NCBI GenBank assembly: GCA_036924085.1
Contig: JAVGWX010000019.1
Coordinates: forward strand, 18,734,631 to 18,798,630
Reading direction: 5' to 3'
Length of the DNA: 64,000 nucleotides
Source of the DNA: Ariolimax columbianus
Taxonomy: Eukaryota; Mollusca; Gastropoda; Stylommatophora; Arionidae
This document shows, in pieces, positions 42,757 through 53,989 of the stretch. Below the pieces are notes generated by a model. The model was not told the DNA's origin and searched no databases. It worked only from the letters and a program-made list of their open reading frames with translations. Every line of letters begins with the position of its first letter. The stretch's first letter is position 1. The position numbers were made by a program, and so were the translations under genes.

Positions 42757-42885
42757 TTAAAAGTGTATGTCCCAGTTGGCAGCCCCAGGGATATTGTAGC
42801 CAATAATGCTTCGTTTACCGATACATTCACCGGCGGAAAACCAGAAAATAATCTCCGCACCAACCAGAGTGTTCAGCCACGCATC
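42757..42885 (-). CDS. ATP5MG: ATP synthase subunit g, mitochondrial: exon 3 (C-terminus)
   Basis: The acceptor is aaaatctccacag|GATGCG at 42885 and the stop TAA is at 42757-42759. The exon holds 42 codons, phase 0 entry. It reads DAWLNTLVGAEIIFWFSAGE, then CIGKRSIIGYNIPG and WDIHF. The animal subunit g C-terminus has the same order: a transmembrane helix with 'EVLMWFYVGEIIGKR' and 'GIIGY'. The conserved GE.IGKR.IIGY motif is intact. The helix (about 13 residues to CIGKR) sits in the inner mitochondrial membrane and helps dimerise ATP synthase. Here the tail is several residues longer than the usual ending at GYDV. An overlapping +1 frame is also open on this strand but is not consistent with the upstream exon phases. 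Confidence 0.93.
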   Translation of the reverse strand, partial: DAWLNTLVGAEIIFWFSAGECIGKRSIIGYNIPGAANWDIHF

Positions 42886-43189
42886 CTGTGGAGATTTTGA
42901 TAATCAATGTAGAAATTAGAAACTAAAAACAAACAATGATCACACAGACAAGTATAATTTTGGCACTCTGAAAACTTATACACTAAATAATAGAAAAGTC
43001 ATTAAAGTAATAGGCACTCCGGAATCAAACCAGACTTTCAGGTGACAAATTAGCTTTTTGCTGAAAGAAATAATGACAATAGTACTTATAGCTGGATCCT
43101 TGTACAGCTAGTCAGTTTCAGAGCTTTTCCAGCAACTGATTATAATGACCATGTGTTTTGGCCATAATGAGGTTGCAATTCCCAAGAAC

Positions 43190-43750
43190 AACCCTCATTT
43201 GTCCAATCTGATTACGAGCTTATGTATTCCAGCAGTGTAGAATTCTGCAGGCTGGTCTCTGAGTGATTGAAGAACTTCATAACTCACTTCATCAACTGTG
43301 TGAAACGCTTGATCTCCGAAATGCTCTTTCATGTGGTGGTGGGGGGGGGGAGAGAAATGGTGAAAATTACATGGAGCCAAGTTGGGACTGTAAGGTGGAT
43401 GTGGCAGTACCTCCCAATACAATTGTTCAATAACTGCTACAGTTTTGGGGGTAATATGGAGTCTCATGTTATCGTAGCATCTTTCTGGTCAACATTCTGT
43501 TGTTTCAGCACCCATCGACAGGAACTTTATGAAAATTGAGTCATCCCTGATGGTAATGTCCAGAGAACTTTTGCTTATACCAGGAGCCATTACGACCTCA
43601 TATACAGTAACTCGCTGATCGTTCAAAATAATCTTTTTGACATTGTGTACCACTTCATGTGTAATGATACGTTTCAGTCGACCTTCACAGGGCTCATCTT
43701 CGATGGATTCATGACCTTCACAAAAAAGTTAACACCATCCAAACACTAAG
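43190..43750 (-). mobile_element. mariner transposase C-terminal fragment
   Basis: The minus strand reads WEVLPHPPYSPNLAPCNFHH, then KEHFGDQAFHTVDEV and EFYTAGIHKLVIRLDK. It contains the mariner/Tc catalytic-end motif (HPPYSPDLAP.D.H.F) with the last Asp replaced by Asn or Cys at the key positions. The upstream part is stop-rich. Inactive. It lies about 300 bases upstream (minus sense) of exon 3 of ATP5MG, in intron 2. Confidence 0.88.
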
Positions 43751-43789
43751 GAATGTGACACATTCTGTTCCCCAAACACACATAACTTA

Positions 43790-44180
43790 ACTAACTTAAT
43801 GTCTTTATACTGGTTTAGAAGACCCTGCAGAGTCTGTATACAACCAGTCACACTTACATCACCTTGCTCTAAAAGCTATGCGCATCCAGTTTATTCTTAA
43901 ATGCATTAACTGTCCCTGCCTTCACTACCTCCCCTGGCAATGCATTCCAAGCAGACACCACTCTCTGACTAAAAAAATATTTCCTAATATCTAATCTGGA
44001 CCTCTCTTTAGTCAGCTTGTAGCTATGCCCTCGTGTTATTGTAGGTGGCTGTATTTTAAAAAACTTGTTAGTCTAATTTATCCATTCCTCTGATCATCTT
44101 ATAAACCTGTATTAAGTCACCACGAATTCTTCTCTCTTCGAGACACTGTAGGACGGTTTTTCTGAGTCGTTCCTCATTAC
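43790..44180 (-). mobile_element. CR1-like LINE, 3' end
   Basis: The plus strand begins acttaactaacttaatgtct and runs through the ggcaatgcattccaagcaga and aatatctaatctggacctct blocks to cagtttttctgag-like sequence. The longest clean minus CR1 tail. Confidence 0.88.
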
Positions 44181-44181
44181 A

Positions 44182-44560
44182 CATGACAGTCAATGATGAA
44201 TATAAGCGGGTTTTGAACCTTCTTTTACCAGAAAACCAGAAATTGAATCACAACATACTGTTTCTGCCCTGGAGTCAACTGGTCCGACGTCATTTTGGAA
44301 AACAAAGCGCAGAAAAACAACAGATACTTGCTCTTACCACCACCAGGTGTCAGACATATACTGTTCACTTTAGAATAGTTTCTATAATTAATACATTTCC
44401 GGGTTATCCGGACAAAATCTGAATATTTACTAGACATCGCTTATAATAACAATAATGCTTATAATCAATGCAGAAATAATTTGCTAGCTAGAGTTGTTTC
44501 ACACAATTTACTGGTAACATTCTTATTTTCATCCGAGCTAATATGTAAACAATTATTTAA
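44182..44560. other. No recognisable gene
   Basis: Intron 2 of ATP5MG; short open frames only. Confidence 0.4.
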
Positions 44561-44639
44561 AGTTGAAAACAATGACCATCTCAGTCTTGTGTTTCCATGG
44601 ACGTTCTCTGGCTACAATGTATCAGAAATTAATGGCTAA

Positions 44640-45440
44640 GAACCTTCTCTCTCTCTCTTTCGCCTTCTATCACCCAGGGGTGCATATGCCATCAACAAAC
44701 CCTCGCCAAGCAGCTCTGTCCTGTGCAATCTTTTCCATTTCCTTCCAGCTTTTCCCTGTTTTCTTTACTTCTGCCTCCAGGTCTCGTCTCAATCTATTCC
44801 TTCGTCTGCCTATGCCTCTCCTTCCCTGGGATTTCCATGACAGGGATTACCTGGTGATACTGGCCTGAGGCTTTCTTAATGTATGACCCATCCATCTCCA
44901 CTTTCTTCCTAAGATTTCCTGTTCCAATTTACCTTGTCCCGCTTTCTCTCACAGTCTGTCGTTTGTAGCTTTGTCAAACCATTTTATACCAAGAATCTTT
45001 CTCAGGCATCTGTTGACAAAACCCTTCAGTCTCTTGTCATCCTCCAGGTTTTCGTTTCATACAACAAGACTGGCTTCACATTTGAATTGAAAATCCTTAT
45101 TTTTGTCTTCCTTTTTATTTCTTGGAGTTCCAAATGGGTTTCAACATTCCGAATACAAATCTTTCTTTTTGTATCCTTGTTTTTATATCCGCGTCAGTCC
45201 TTCCTTCCTTGTTGATGATACTTCCTAGGTATGTAAATACCTCTACCTTTTTCAGTGGCGTTCCTCTCAGCCTGATTGGTTCTGTGTTTGCTGCATTGAC
45301 CCTAACTATTTTGGTCTTTTCATCATGGATCTTCAAACCGACTTGTTTAGAGGTATAATCCAGTCTATCCTGTTTCATTTGCATTTGGCTTTGGGACAGA
45401 AAAGCTATATCATCTGCAAAATAAAGGTCCTCCACCTGTT
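44640..45440 (-). mobile_element. APE-type LINE (family G): reverse-transcriptase palm to C-terminus
   Basis: The minus strand starts VEDLYFADDIAFLSQSQMQM (FADD active site), then DEKTKIVRVNAANTEPIRL, KVEVFTYLGSIINKEGRT and a frameshifted tail ending in a long Arg/Lys-rich segment. The copy at 58300-58980 is the same family. The region coding just before the active site is expanded into a minisatellite at 45428-45672. Confidence 0.88.
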
Positions 45441-45672
45441 TATTGAAGGCCCTCCACCTGTTTATTGAAGGTCCTCTACCTGTTTATTGTAGGTCCTCCA
45501 CCTGTTTATTGAAGGTCCTCTACCTGTTTATTGAAGGTCCTCCACCTGTTTATTGAAGGTCCTCCACCTGTTTATTGAAGGTCCTCTACCTGTTTATTGA
45601 AGGTCCTCCACCTGTTTATTGAAGGTCCTTCACCTGTTTATTGAAGGTCCTCTACCTGTTTATTGAAGGTCC
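45428..45672. repeat. Minisatellite, 22-bp unit, about 11 copies, derived from LINE ORF
   Basis: The unit is ggtcctccacctgtttattg plus aa, with c/t variation. On the minus strand it spells the codons just upstream of the LINE FADD box (NKQVEDL), so it arose by amplification of coding sequence. Confidence 0.95.
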
Positions 45673-46267
45673 ACTGTATTCCATTTCTTTCATTTGTTGT
45701 TACTTTCATAATCCAGTCCACTGCCAGGATGAACAGGAAGGCTAAGAATCATACTGCATCTAAATTTGTTACTTCTATGACCCCCAAAGAGACAACAAAA
45801 TATATATTTAACAACAAACATCCTTTAAGCAAAAAGGTTACATGGATTGAAGGGACCTATAAGACAAAGGTATTCTCATAGCTTTCAGGTAAACAATGCA
45901 CTGATTCAGTCATTTCATGAGAATTTACTCTCATCAGTTTCCACTTCCACAGTGCTGACTACAAGAGGTTGTTGTAATGCAGGTGGATTGATGGCATTAC
46001 AGTGATTTTGGAACAATATGCACTCTCAACATCTACGTACTTGGTCCAAGACAGCTGACTTAAGCTTCCCATGACGTCCAATGGCATACTTGGAAAGAAA
46101 ACTAACAAACTTAGTAGCCTCATAGCAGACACTGCTATCAGGTATAAAGTGTTAAAGACTGGAGGAGGGAGAAGAGAGAAAAGAGAGAGAACCCGTTTCC
46201 TTGCATAACTAAGTCATGTAGACAGATTGAACCATGTCAAGATTGAGAATTGAACCAAGGTCTTTTG

Positions 46268-46625
46268 CTGTTGTTGTTGAATGCCTACAATGAGGAGGTT
46301 TACTGTTTTGTGCGCCCTAAAATGGACATTAAGTGGCAGGTTCTCGTAGCTTTTCTCATATCCCGAGCGTGCTGATGAAGGTGGGCCGGGGTCCTCCAGG
46401 CAGTTGTGCTATGCTTGGCTTTATCTGCGTGTCGCTCACTACTACAGGGATCATGTTGAACCTCACCTGTTTAGCCAGGCTGCTGTCCTCAACAACAGTC
46501 CGTTTCCAGGACAACCAACGAGGAGGCCGTGTGGGTCTTGGCCAGTATATTTCTCCTGACCCTGGCTAACATTGTCCGATCAGTGTGTTTTGCCTGACCA
46601 GACGTTAGCCTCATCTTCCCGCCTT
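46268..46625 (+). repeat. SINE-like family D
   Basis: gttgttgttgaatgcctaca ... gaccagacgttagcctcatc; full-length plus copy. Confidence 0.88.
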
Positions 46626-46739
46626 TTGCCGTAGAGAAGCAAGCACTATAGCCGATGTGCCACTCAAATACTTACAAAAAAACCCACACAACTAATAAAC
46701 ATTGCCAGAATAAGGGATAATAAAGTGATGGAGAGTGTT

Positions 46740-47030
46740 GGATCTGCAGGGAAGGTAAAGATGCAACAGTCAATGAGCTGACAGCAGTCAGCGACTCATA
46801 GCTGGCTCCTTGTATCACGGTCAGCGACCCATAACTGACTAAGACCCTATTCTGCCTCCAAATGGCAGCCCTGGAAACAGACTGCAACCATGCAGCCTGG
46901 CAAAGAGATAGGAATCAAAGAGGGAAGGAAAACCTGTTCCCCAAATAAGCTGTGCTGAAATGTGTCATGCCAAAAGACGCAGATATTGTAGCCTCGCTGC
47001 ATACTATGGCACAACATCACAAAGCGACGC
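46740..47030 (+). repeat. SINE family A2
   Basis: Shares caatgagctgacagcagtca and ggcagccctggaaacagact blocks with 13968-14275. Confidence 0.72.
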
Positions 47031-47034
47031 TGGT

Positions 47035-47880
47035 GGAGGATCGTAACTAAACCGGAAATCTTTGCAGTCCAACACGTCGTTGTTTGTCATTCTGTCACTC
47101 CATGGAATTCCAAGCATGTGCCTCAAGCATCGCATGTGAAAAGCATTTAGCCTTCTTTCCTGTGAAGAATACAGGGTCCACGTTTCGCTGGCATAGAGCA
47201 GGGTACTAAGCACACAGGGTCCACGTTTCGCTGGCATAGAGCAGGGTACTAAGCACACAGGGTCCACGTTTCGCTGGCATAGAGCAGGGTACTAAGCACA
47301 CAGGGTCCACGTTTCACTGGCATAGAGCAGGGTACTAAGCACACAGGGTCCACGTTTCGCTGGCATAGAGCAGGGTACTAAGCACACAGGGTCCACGTTT
47401 CGCTGGCATAGAGCAGGGTACTAAGCACACAGGGTCCACGTTTCGCTGGCATAGAGCAGGGTACTATGCACACAGGATCTGTACACAGCAACCTTTGTAG
47501 AGATGGTCAGCATGTTGTTATTCTACACTCTCGGTGAAAGCCTGGCAAGTGCTGTTAGGCCATTTTTAATCTCTTTTGATGCTTAGTGAAAGATTGTCGG
47601 TGATGATAGATCCAAGGTACTTAAAATTATTTACTACCTCCAGATTTGTATTGCTTAGGACAACACATGGAGGATATGCATCCTGAGCTATTGCTTTCAT
47701 TTTGTCTAAGCTGATGGTGAGTCCAAACAGATCACATGATTTTTCTAATTTATTAAAGAGGATCTGTAATTCGACCTGTGTGGGCAACCAGGGCTGCAGC
47801 GTCTGCGAAGAGCATATCCCGAATGACAGTCTCCCTTCTCTTAATTTTTGCACGCAGTCTGGTCAGATGTAAGGAGAAAA
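47035..47880 (-). mobile_element. APE-type LINE (family F-like) with expanded repeat
   Basis: The minus strand reads FGICSSQTLQPWLPTQVELQ, then LFNKLEKSCDLFGLTISLDK, LEVVNNFKYLGSIITDNLSL. After a 43-bp minisatellite it continues VLSTLLYASETWTLYSSQER, LNAFHMRCLRHMLGIPWSDR. The usual FADDAAL box lies near 47830 in a shifted frame. Confidence 0.87.
47170..47480. repeat. Minisatellite, 43-bp unit, seven copies plus a partial one, derived from LINE ORF
   Basis: The unit includes cacagggtccacgtttcgct and agcagggtactaagca. It is almost perfectly conserved between copies and encodes (minus) VLSTLLYASETWTL. As 43 is not a multiple of three, each copy shifts the frame. Confidence 0.96.
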
Positions 47881-48352
47881 TAATAGGTCTTTGAATTCTG
47901 CAAGTTCCAAGTATCCCCTGGTTGCAAGAGAGGTAAGATCAGCACCTAGTCATATCAGAGACAGATGATAGACTCAAAGGTTCTGTGTACATTATAAGAG
48001 CGCTTGGCAGTTGAAAATAAAAAAGACCAGGCTGTTGTTGGCCATCGTGCTTGCAACAATTTCTACCATGTTGTGGCTAGCATGATGGCCAAATGGAGAC
48101 AGCCCGCCATACAAAGAGTAGAAGAAGAGTGACTAAGAGACTAGATTGGAAGGCTTGGCAATATGAACAAAATCAGAAGAACGTTTATTTAGGTTTAGCT
48201 GGACAGCAAAAATCTTTCAAAGATAATAGGATTTGTTACTCATGGAAGATTTGTATGGGAGTGTAGGTTGCCATGTGGTATGTGAATTTTACATCATCCA
48301 CTTTAAGCTCAAATACTCTCTGCCCCAATGTCTACAGTTGCCCACTTATTAT

Positions 48353-48427
48353 AAACATGAAAAAAAACTAGTAAAAGTTTATTAAGGTTGAACCTTAATC
48401 AACTTTTACTAGTTTTTTTTCATGTTT
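48353..48427. repeat. Near-perfect palindrome, 37-bp arms, 1-base loop
   Basis: Arms aaacatgaaaaaaaactagt ... attaaggtt and their inverted complement around a single g at 48390, with one mismatch. Confidence 0.95.
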
Positions 48428-48529
48428 TTTTCCCATTATACACATCCACAGAACCGCTGCAGCCTCGCCTTATTTTAATCCCACTTATTATATAAACCTA
48501 TCTCCCCCTCTCAAGCAATCAATCAATAG

Positions 48530-49020
48530 TACACTTAGGCGACAAGAGCCTTCGTGTCAAATGGCCACGTCCCTGGCAACCTGCAGTTCTGTTGGGGATG
48601 TGGCGATCTGTTGTACCCAGGTGTTGCAAGGGGGCCCCGAACACGTCTCCAGGATGAGCACGCCTTCTTCCTGCAACTCGCCTCCACAGCCTGCCGGAGC
48701 ATCTCTTCCCAGTAGAGGCAAGCAACGTGGCCGAAGAGGGAGAAATGGCGACAATCAATCGTTGAGACAATGCTTGCAAGTTGAGTACGTCGAATTACTT
48801 TACTATAGGAAATCATGTCATGCCAGACGATCCTGAGGATGCGCCTCTGGTTGCGCAGGTGGAAGGCCTCAAGACGCTGCCGGCCTTGCTGTAGTAGTGT
48901 CAGGACTCTGAGCCGCACAGAAGAATCGGAACAATGCAGGAGTAGTAAATACGAAGCTTTGTCTCCAGGGAGAGCCTTCGCTGGGACCAGGCTCTGCGGA
49001 GTGAGAACATGGATGAAGCC
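48530..49020 (-). mobile_element. APE-type LINE C-terminus
   Basis: The minus strand contains WSQRRLSLETKLRIYYSCIV-like sequence, then QGRQRLEAFHLRNQRRILRI, VWHDMISYSKVI, then FSLFGHVACLYWEEM: the usual 'FHLR..R.IL.I.W.D...N..V' LINE tail. It ends about 60 bases from exon 2 of ATP5MG. Confidence 0.82.
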
Positions 49021-49083
49021 GCTAAGCCTATCCTACAGGTTTGTTTTATTGATAGCCCCTAATAGATTACTTGCAAAGCTTAC

Positions 49084-49244
49084 TTTAATGGTTAGATTCT
49101 TGTAACCTCCTGAGGTTGCCGAGCTGATTATCTTTTTAAAGCTATATCCAACCTCTGGAAGCTCTCTAAAGGTTGGGGGCCTTAGTTCAACTTTTGAGTA
49201 CTTCCATACAATTTCCAATTGTGGCCTGGCAATAGCAGCGAGCT
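49084..49244 (-). CDS. ATP5MG: ATP synthase subunit g, mitochondrial: exon 2
   Basis: The acceptor is gttttttttcag|AGCTCG at 49244 and the donor is attaaa|gtaagc at 49084. The exon has 161 bases: two leading bases (completing CAG, Gln, with exon 1) and 53 codons, exit phase 0. It reads LAAIARPQLEIVWKYSKVEL, then RPPTFRELPEVGYSFKKI and ISSATSGGYKNLTIK. This matches the matrix-facing part of animal subunit g: 'YAKVEL.PPTPAEIP', then '(S)LKKI..SA.TG..K.LTVK'. This combination is specific to the family. The role is a small accessory subunit of the F0 sector of mitochondrial ATP synthase, needed for dimer formation. Confidence 0.95.
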
Positions 49245-49317
49245 CTGAAAAAAAACATTATAGACAATTTTATAGTAGTTGTTATTTTTACATTTTAATA
49301 AAAAATAAATACAAAAA

Positions 49318-49560
49318 CGGAGGCTCAGTGGTCTCAAATTAAAGGTGTCCTGCTGGAGGTCGCAGTTTGAATCATGGTGAAGACTGGGATTTTTTTCATA
49401 TGGATCTTATGGTAAAAATTCCCCTGATCTCTGGGTAGTAAGATCGGACTCCTGTGTTCAGTGTTGAGCATATTTAAAATCCCTTGGCAATTAGAAATCG
49501 AAAAAAGTAGGCTACCCGGACAAAATTCAAAAATTCAAGTTAAAAATCTTCCCAAATTAG
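49318..49560 (+). repeat. SINE family C, 3' truncated
   Basis: The head ggaggctcagtggtctcaaa and the body acctgatctctgggtag-like block are recognisable; the CR1 tail is missing. Confidence 0.75.
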
Positions 49561-49619
49561 TTTTACTTTCCTCCAGGCCTAGTAAACTGCAGGAAGTCCT
49601 AATCTACCTAATATGCATA

Positions 49620-50120
49620 GTCTAAGCCTTCAGCCACCTGGCAACAGACATTAAACATGCCTGTTTGAATACCAGGATTCCAAGTAATCCATATTCTTTA
49701 CTTATGTTGTTGACCATCGCTATCATTTTCTGCAATTGTTGCTCACTTTCAGCAAACAATACGGTGTCATTTTAGGTTGTTGATTAGTCTTCGATCAATG
49801 TTTAGCCGCGGCATCCCTTCAATCTGACTGAAAATGTTCTCTGTGGACAGCCACACATTTTTCTATCAATCCACATTTTTTTTAGCCAGTCTACACATCT
49901 TACTCTCTATTCATGTTTGCATATTCTGGGGCCTTGCTGGTCTCCTTTCTTTCTGGTATTTAAATGAGAATGTCTTCTGTCAACTACATTTGACATTGAT
50001 TGAAAACTTATTTACAGGCAAGCTTTAATTTGATGTTTGTATACTGTATTTTAGGCTTTTCCACTCTGTGTTTACTTTCTCTTCTAAGATTTCTCTTCGT
50101 ATTGTTGATGTTTTCTGGTC
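49620..50120. other. No recognisable gene
   Basis: ATP5MG intron 1; the open frames are hydrophobic low-complexity and not supported. Confidence 0.4.
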
Positions 50121-50126
50121 ATCAAC

Positions 50127-50485
50127 CATTCTTCTTCTTCTTCGTTCTCAATCTCCCGCTACCAAACTGTGAAAGGGATTAAGTATCAGAATGTAGTCCA
50201 GAGAACGGAATGCATTGTGTCAGTTTACAGCTTGACTGCGATATTTGCATCTTTTGGTCCAACACATCCGACTTCAGCAACCATTTTTTGAGTACCGGGT
50301 TAGCATTCCCTCTTCGATCCCTTCTCCTTAGCCAGTCTGCCCTGCTGCAGCCTTTTATCCAGGATCACCGTGTGGAGGTGTAGAAGGGTCGTGGCAGCTC
50401 TGGCTTGCTGGCCTTGACGCTAGCAGTCAGCTATGGGTCGCTGACCACTGCAGCTCATGCGTTGCTTAGCATCTTGATCCCATCA
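50127..50485 (-). repeat. SINE family A
   Basis: The plus strand reads ttcttcttcttcgttctcaa ... gctcatgcgttgcttagcat, the complete inverted element including its (GAA)n tail. Confidence 0.92.
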
Positions 50486-50489
50486 ACCA

Positions 50490-50960
50490 TTCATACCTAT
50501 TATAGACAAAAATTGAATAAGACCCAGGAACGAAAGTTAGCCAACTGCGAAATGCGGTGCCTACAAAAAGTCACTAACAACATCAGAAGAGACAGAATCA
50601 CAAATATGAGTATTCGGAAGAAGGTTGGAACAATTCCCTGGCTACAGTACATCGAGTAACAGAGAATGAATTGGTTTGGCGACATTGTGAGAATGCAGCC
50701 AGACCACATTGTTCATGCAATCTTCTATAGGAGAACATCAGGAAGAAGGGCGAGAGGTAGACTTGAGGAAAAGGTGGAAAGACAGCGTATATGAGACCTG
50801 CTGTAAAATGGAGAAAAATGTTACTCGTGCCACGAGAGAGGCGAAAGACAAATACATACCACGACACACTGGGCTACAACTCAGAAGCAAGTGAGATGAC
50901 AAAAGAAGAAATAAGAAGACAAAATATTTCTGCCTTATATCTGGTTGTTTAAAAACTGAC
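50490..50960 (+). mobile_element. APE-type LINE C-terminus
   Basis: Plus-strand blocks KLANCEMRCLQKVTNNIRRD, then MNWFGDIVRMQPDHIVHAI-like and RRTSGRRARGRLEEKVER-like across a stop and frameshifts. This is the usual 'RR..W.GHV.RM' and Arg/Gly-rich tail. Confidence 0.75.
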
Positions 50961-51004
50961 ATGTCTGTATAAGGCTCTTGCCTTGCTCCCTGTGCACTTA
51001 AGTT

Positions 51005-51175
51005 GATTATGTAATTTTATGCAAACAGGATAATGATCTGAACTGATGTCTGTTCCTGGGCAGTTGTTGGTGTTCTTCACATTACATTTTATTCTGTTCT
51101 TGATCATAATGAAGTCAATCTGATTTTTTCTTTTATATCTTTGAATTTTTCATGTATATAATTTTCTAATATGTT
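51005..51175 (-). mobile_element. LINE APE-endonuclease fragment
   Basis: The minus strand reads KNQIDFIMIKNRIKCNVKN, then CPGTDISSDHYPVCM, the final 'D-x-x-S-DH' catalytic motif of LINE endonucleases. Confidence 0.65.
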
Positions 51176-51382
51176 GTTTAAAAAAAAGTATTGCATAAAG
51201 CTTGTTCTCTTCGCAGATTTGGATCTTCTTTCATTTCTTGTCCCATCCATATTTTTCTATATTATTGTTATATTCTCTATTCCATACTTTTACATTCATC
51301 ATTATCAGTCTCATAAGACTTACAGTCTGCCTATACCTCATATACTGAACTAAAAATTACAAATAGAAAACACAACTAAATA

Positions 51383-53876
51383 ATAACCCCAGATTTTCAA
51401 TCAGAGGATACCAGACCTTTCGACTTGATAGAGATCACAAAGGAGGTGTTCTGATACTGACACAACACTCTATATCAAGTAGCGCAGTATCTGTAAATCA
51501 CATCAGACAAGCAGAAATTGTGGGAGTCGACATAATGACACAAGAAATGAACATCCGTATCTTCAACCTGTATGGCCCACCCAACAAAGACCTGTCGCTC
51601 TCGAGTATGGAAATCAAGGACTCCAGTTGCCTAGTGGTTGGAGACTTTAACAGTCACTCAGAGAGATGGGGATATTCAGACACAGACAGCAGAGGGGATG
51701 AAGTGGAATACTGGGAGATAGACACAAATCGATATCTTATCAATAGGCCAGACAACAATCCTAGCTTCTATTCCAGAAGATGGCATTCAACCTCCACTCC
51801 CAAATTGACTTTCTCCACTGGGGATATCAATCACAAATTAGATCGTCAGGTGCTCGATCAATTGGCAGGTAGCGACCACAGGCCAATTAGGCTAGATATT
51901 GATATGGAAGAGGGCCCCCGGGAAATAAAACCTCTGCCACATTGGAACTACAGACGAGTCGACTGGGAAAGATTTGCAATGCTGACAGATGGGCTGTGTG
52001 AAACTATCAACACACGAAATAACAATATGAAACTTATGGTGGAAAGCCTAAGCAAAGCAATACTGCAAGCAGCCACCGAGACCATCCCAGGAGGGGCAAG
52101 GAAGAACTATAAGCCATATTGAAATGTTAAATTGCAGAAAGTCGAGGATGAAGTTACAGACACTAGGAACATGGAAGAGAGAGAGAGCGCAAACTATTGA
52201 AGCCAATATCTCAGTTCCAAAGAAAGACAAAGAAAGAACAGATCCAAATTGATACAGGCCTATCAGTCTACTGAGCTGTGTAGGTAAACTGATGGACCGC
52301 ATAATAAACGCCAGACTGATGTGGAACTTGGAAGCAAATCACATATTAATTCCGCAACAAGCAGGATTTGGACAACACAGATCCCCCTGATATCGCAGGA
52401 AATGGAGGATGCTTACCAACAGAAAAAGCATACAGTAGTGGTTTGGGTGGACCTAGAGAAGGCATTCAACAAGGTGTGGAATGAGGGACTTAAAGTGAAG
52501 CTACAAAGAAGCGAAGTATCTGGAAAAATGTACAGATGGATCAACCGACACTGGAGCAAGGAGTACCCCAAGGGGGAGTACTCTCGCCCACACTTTTTCT
52601 GGTGTATTAAAACAACATCATAGAGAATATACCAAAAAGAGTCCACAGCTCCATGTTTGCAGACGATCTGGCTTTGTGGACCTCTGAAGAAAATCTCACC
52701 ATAACAATTGGATGCAGCAGGCCCTAACATTGCTGGTGATCAAATCAACAATTGCAGAACTTGAAAAGATTACAAATCTACAATCAATGAATGATAGAAC
52801 AGACAGCAGAGCCCGGCAGCAAGCAGAGAAACTAAGAAGACTTGACAGACCATCCAATGCACCAGAGACTAAATGGATTTGGAAAAGAGAGACTAAAGTG
52901 GAGAAACTTTGTAGAAATAGACAAAGCAAATATGAGAGAAGACCTTATGAACGACATATCAACACCAAAGCCCATCCCTACTGTACGCAAACCCATCTGG
53001 AAGCAGCATATCTTTCCAGAGGTGATAGAAAATTTACCAGGTATCGGATACAAGAACAGAAAGACTGAAAAGGAAAGAAGAGACATAACCCTAAAGTACA
53101 TCAAGAAGAACTACTCAAGCATAGACTGGATTCATGCATACACTGACGGTTCTGCAACAAATGCAACAGAGAATGGAAGGGAAGGGGTATTCCTGAGTCT
53201 AACAAAGGGTGAAAAGATAACACTGTCAGTGGCAACTAGAAAATTCTCAAGCAATTTCAGAGCAGAGGCATTGAAGGCTGCAGTAGAAGCAATGCTGACA
53301 GGCGAAAGCAATGAAAGTCAGATAGTCTTATTTACAGATGCCCTGCCTGTGGTTACAGCACTAAAAAGCCAGAAAAATACAGACCTAAATGACTTAAAAT
53401 CAGTACTCTGTCAACTATGCCAGCAGTCCACACCCAAAAGAGTCGTGGTACAGTGGGTTCCATCTCACTACCATTCAAGGCAACGAGGAGGCAGACAAGA
53501 CTGGCAAAAGAAGGTGGAAGGTTACCATAACCAGATTCTAGTGTAACATACGAAGAATCCAAAAGGCTTATTAGGGCCAGATACATAGCCAAATGGGAAA
53601 CAGAGCATACTGGCTACACAAAAAAACGATGCTTATTACCAGTTGAACAGAAGAGAGCAGGTGGTGGTCTTCAGACTCCGCAGACTGCAGAGGCCACAAC
53701 AGACTGAGGTACCATCTATTCAATAAACTGAAGATAGGTGCTACCGACGAATGCACCTGTGGTACAGGGAAAATGAACCCTGAACATCTGCTGCAAAATT
53801 GCCCCACTTACGAGGACCAGAGAAAGCACATGTGGCCATCACCAGCGTCAACACTAGACAAGTTCTGTGGCAGTGT
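51383..53876 (+). mobile_element. I-type LINE, most complete copy: APE endonuclease, RT and RNase H
   Basis: 5'-truncated and broken. Endonuclease (51383-52122): IRIFNLYGPPNKDLSLSS, then CLVVGDFNSHSERWGY and LDQLAGSDHRPIRLDI, with the GDFN and SDH catalytic motifs intact. RT (52200-52700, frameshifted, part deleted at about 52199): DRIINARLMWNLEANHILI, then VVVWVDLEKAFNKVWNEGL, VPQGGVLSPTLFLVY in a shifted frame, and MFADDLALWTSEEN. RNase H (from 53120): WIHAYTDGSATNATEN, then FRAEALKAAVEAMLTGESN, LFTDALPVVTALKSQ and VQWVPSH, with D, E, D, H present. The tail runs through DECTCGTGKMNPEHLLQNC to 53876, where a CR1 tail is attached and the GAA tail is lost. It cannot encode a working ORF2. It lies in ATP5MG intron 1. 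Confidence 0.95.
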
Positions 53877-53945
53877 CTTAACTCAACTAAACGTCTTTAT
53901 ACTGGTTTAGAAGACTCTGCAGAGTCTGTATACAACCAGTTTCAT
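53877..53945 (-). mobile_element. CR1-like LINE tail
   Basis: cttaactcaactaaacgtct ... tctgtatacaaccagtttca; contains the perfect palindrome agactctgcagagtct. Confidence 0.88.
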
Positions 53946-53989
53946 TTACATATAGATTATAATATATCAATTAGAAATAACACGTAAAA

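Noticed and set aside
42639..42863. 74-codon minus frame over exon 3 of ATP5MG
   Set aside because: An in-frame stop separates it from the splice acceptor, and the alternative frame matches ATP synthase subunit g and the phase of exon 2.
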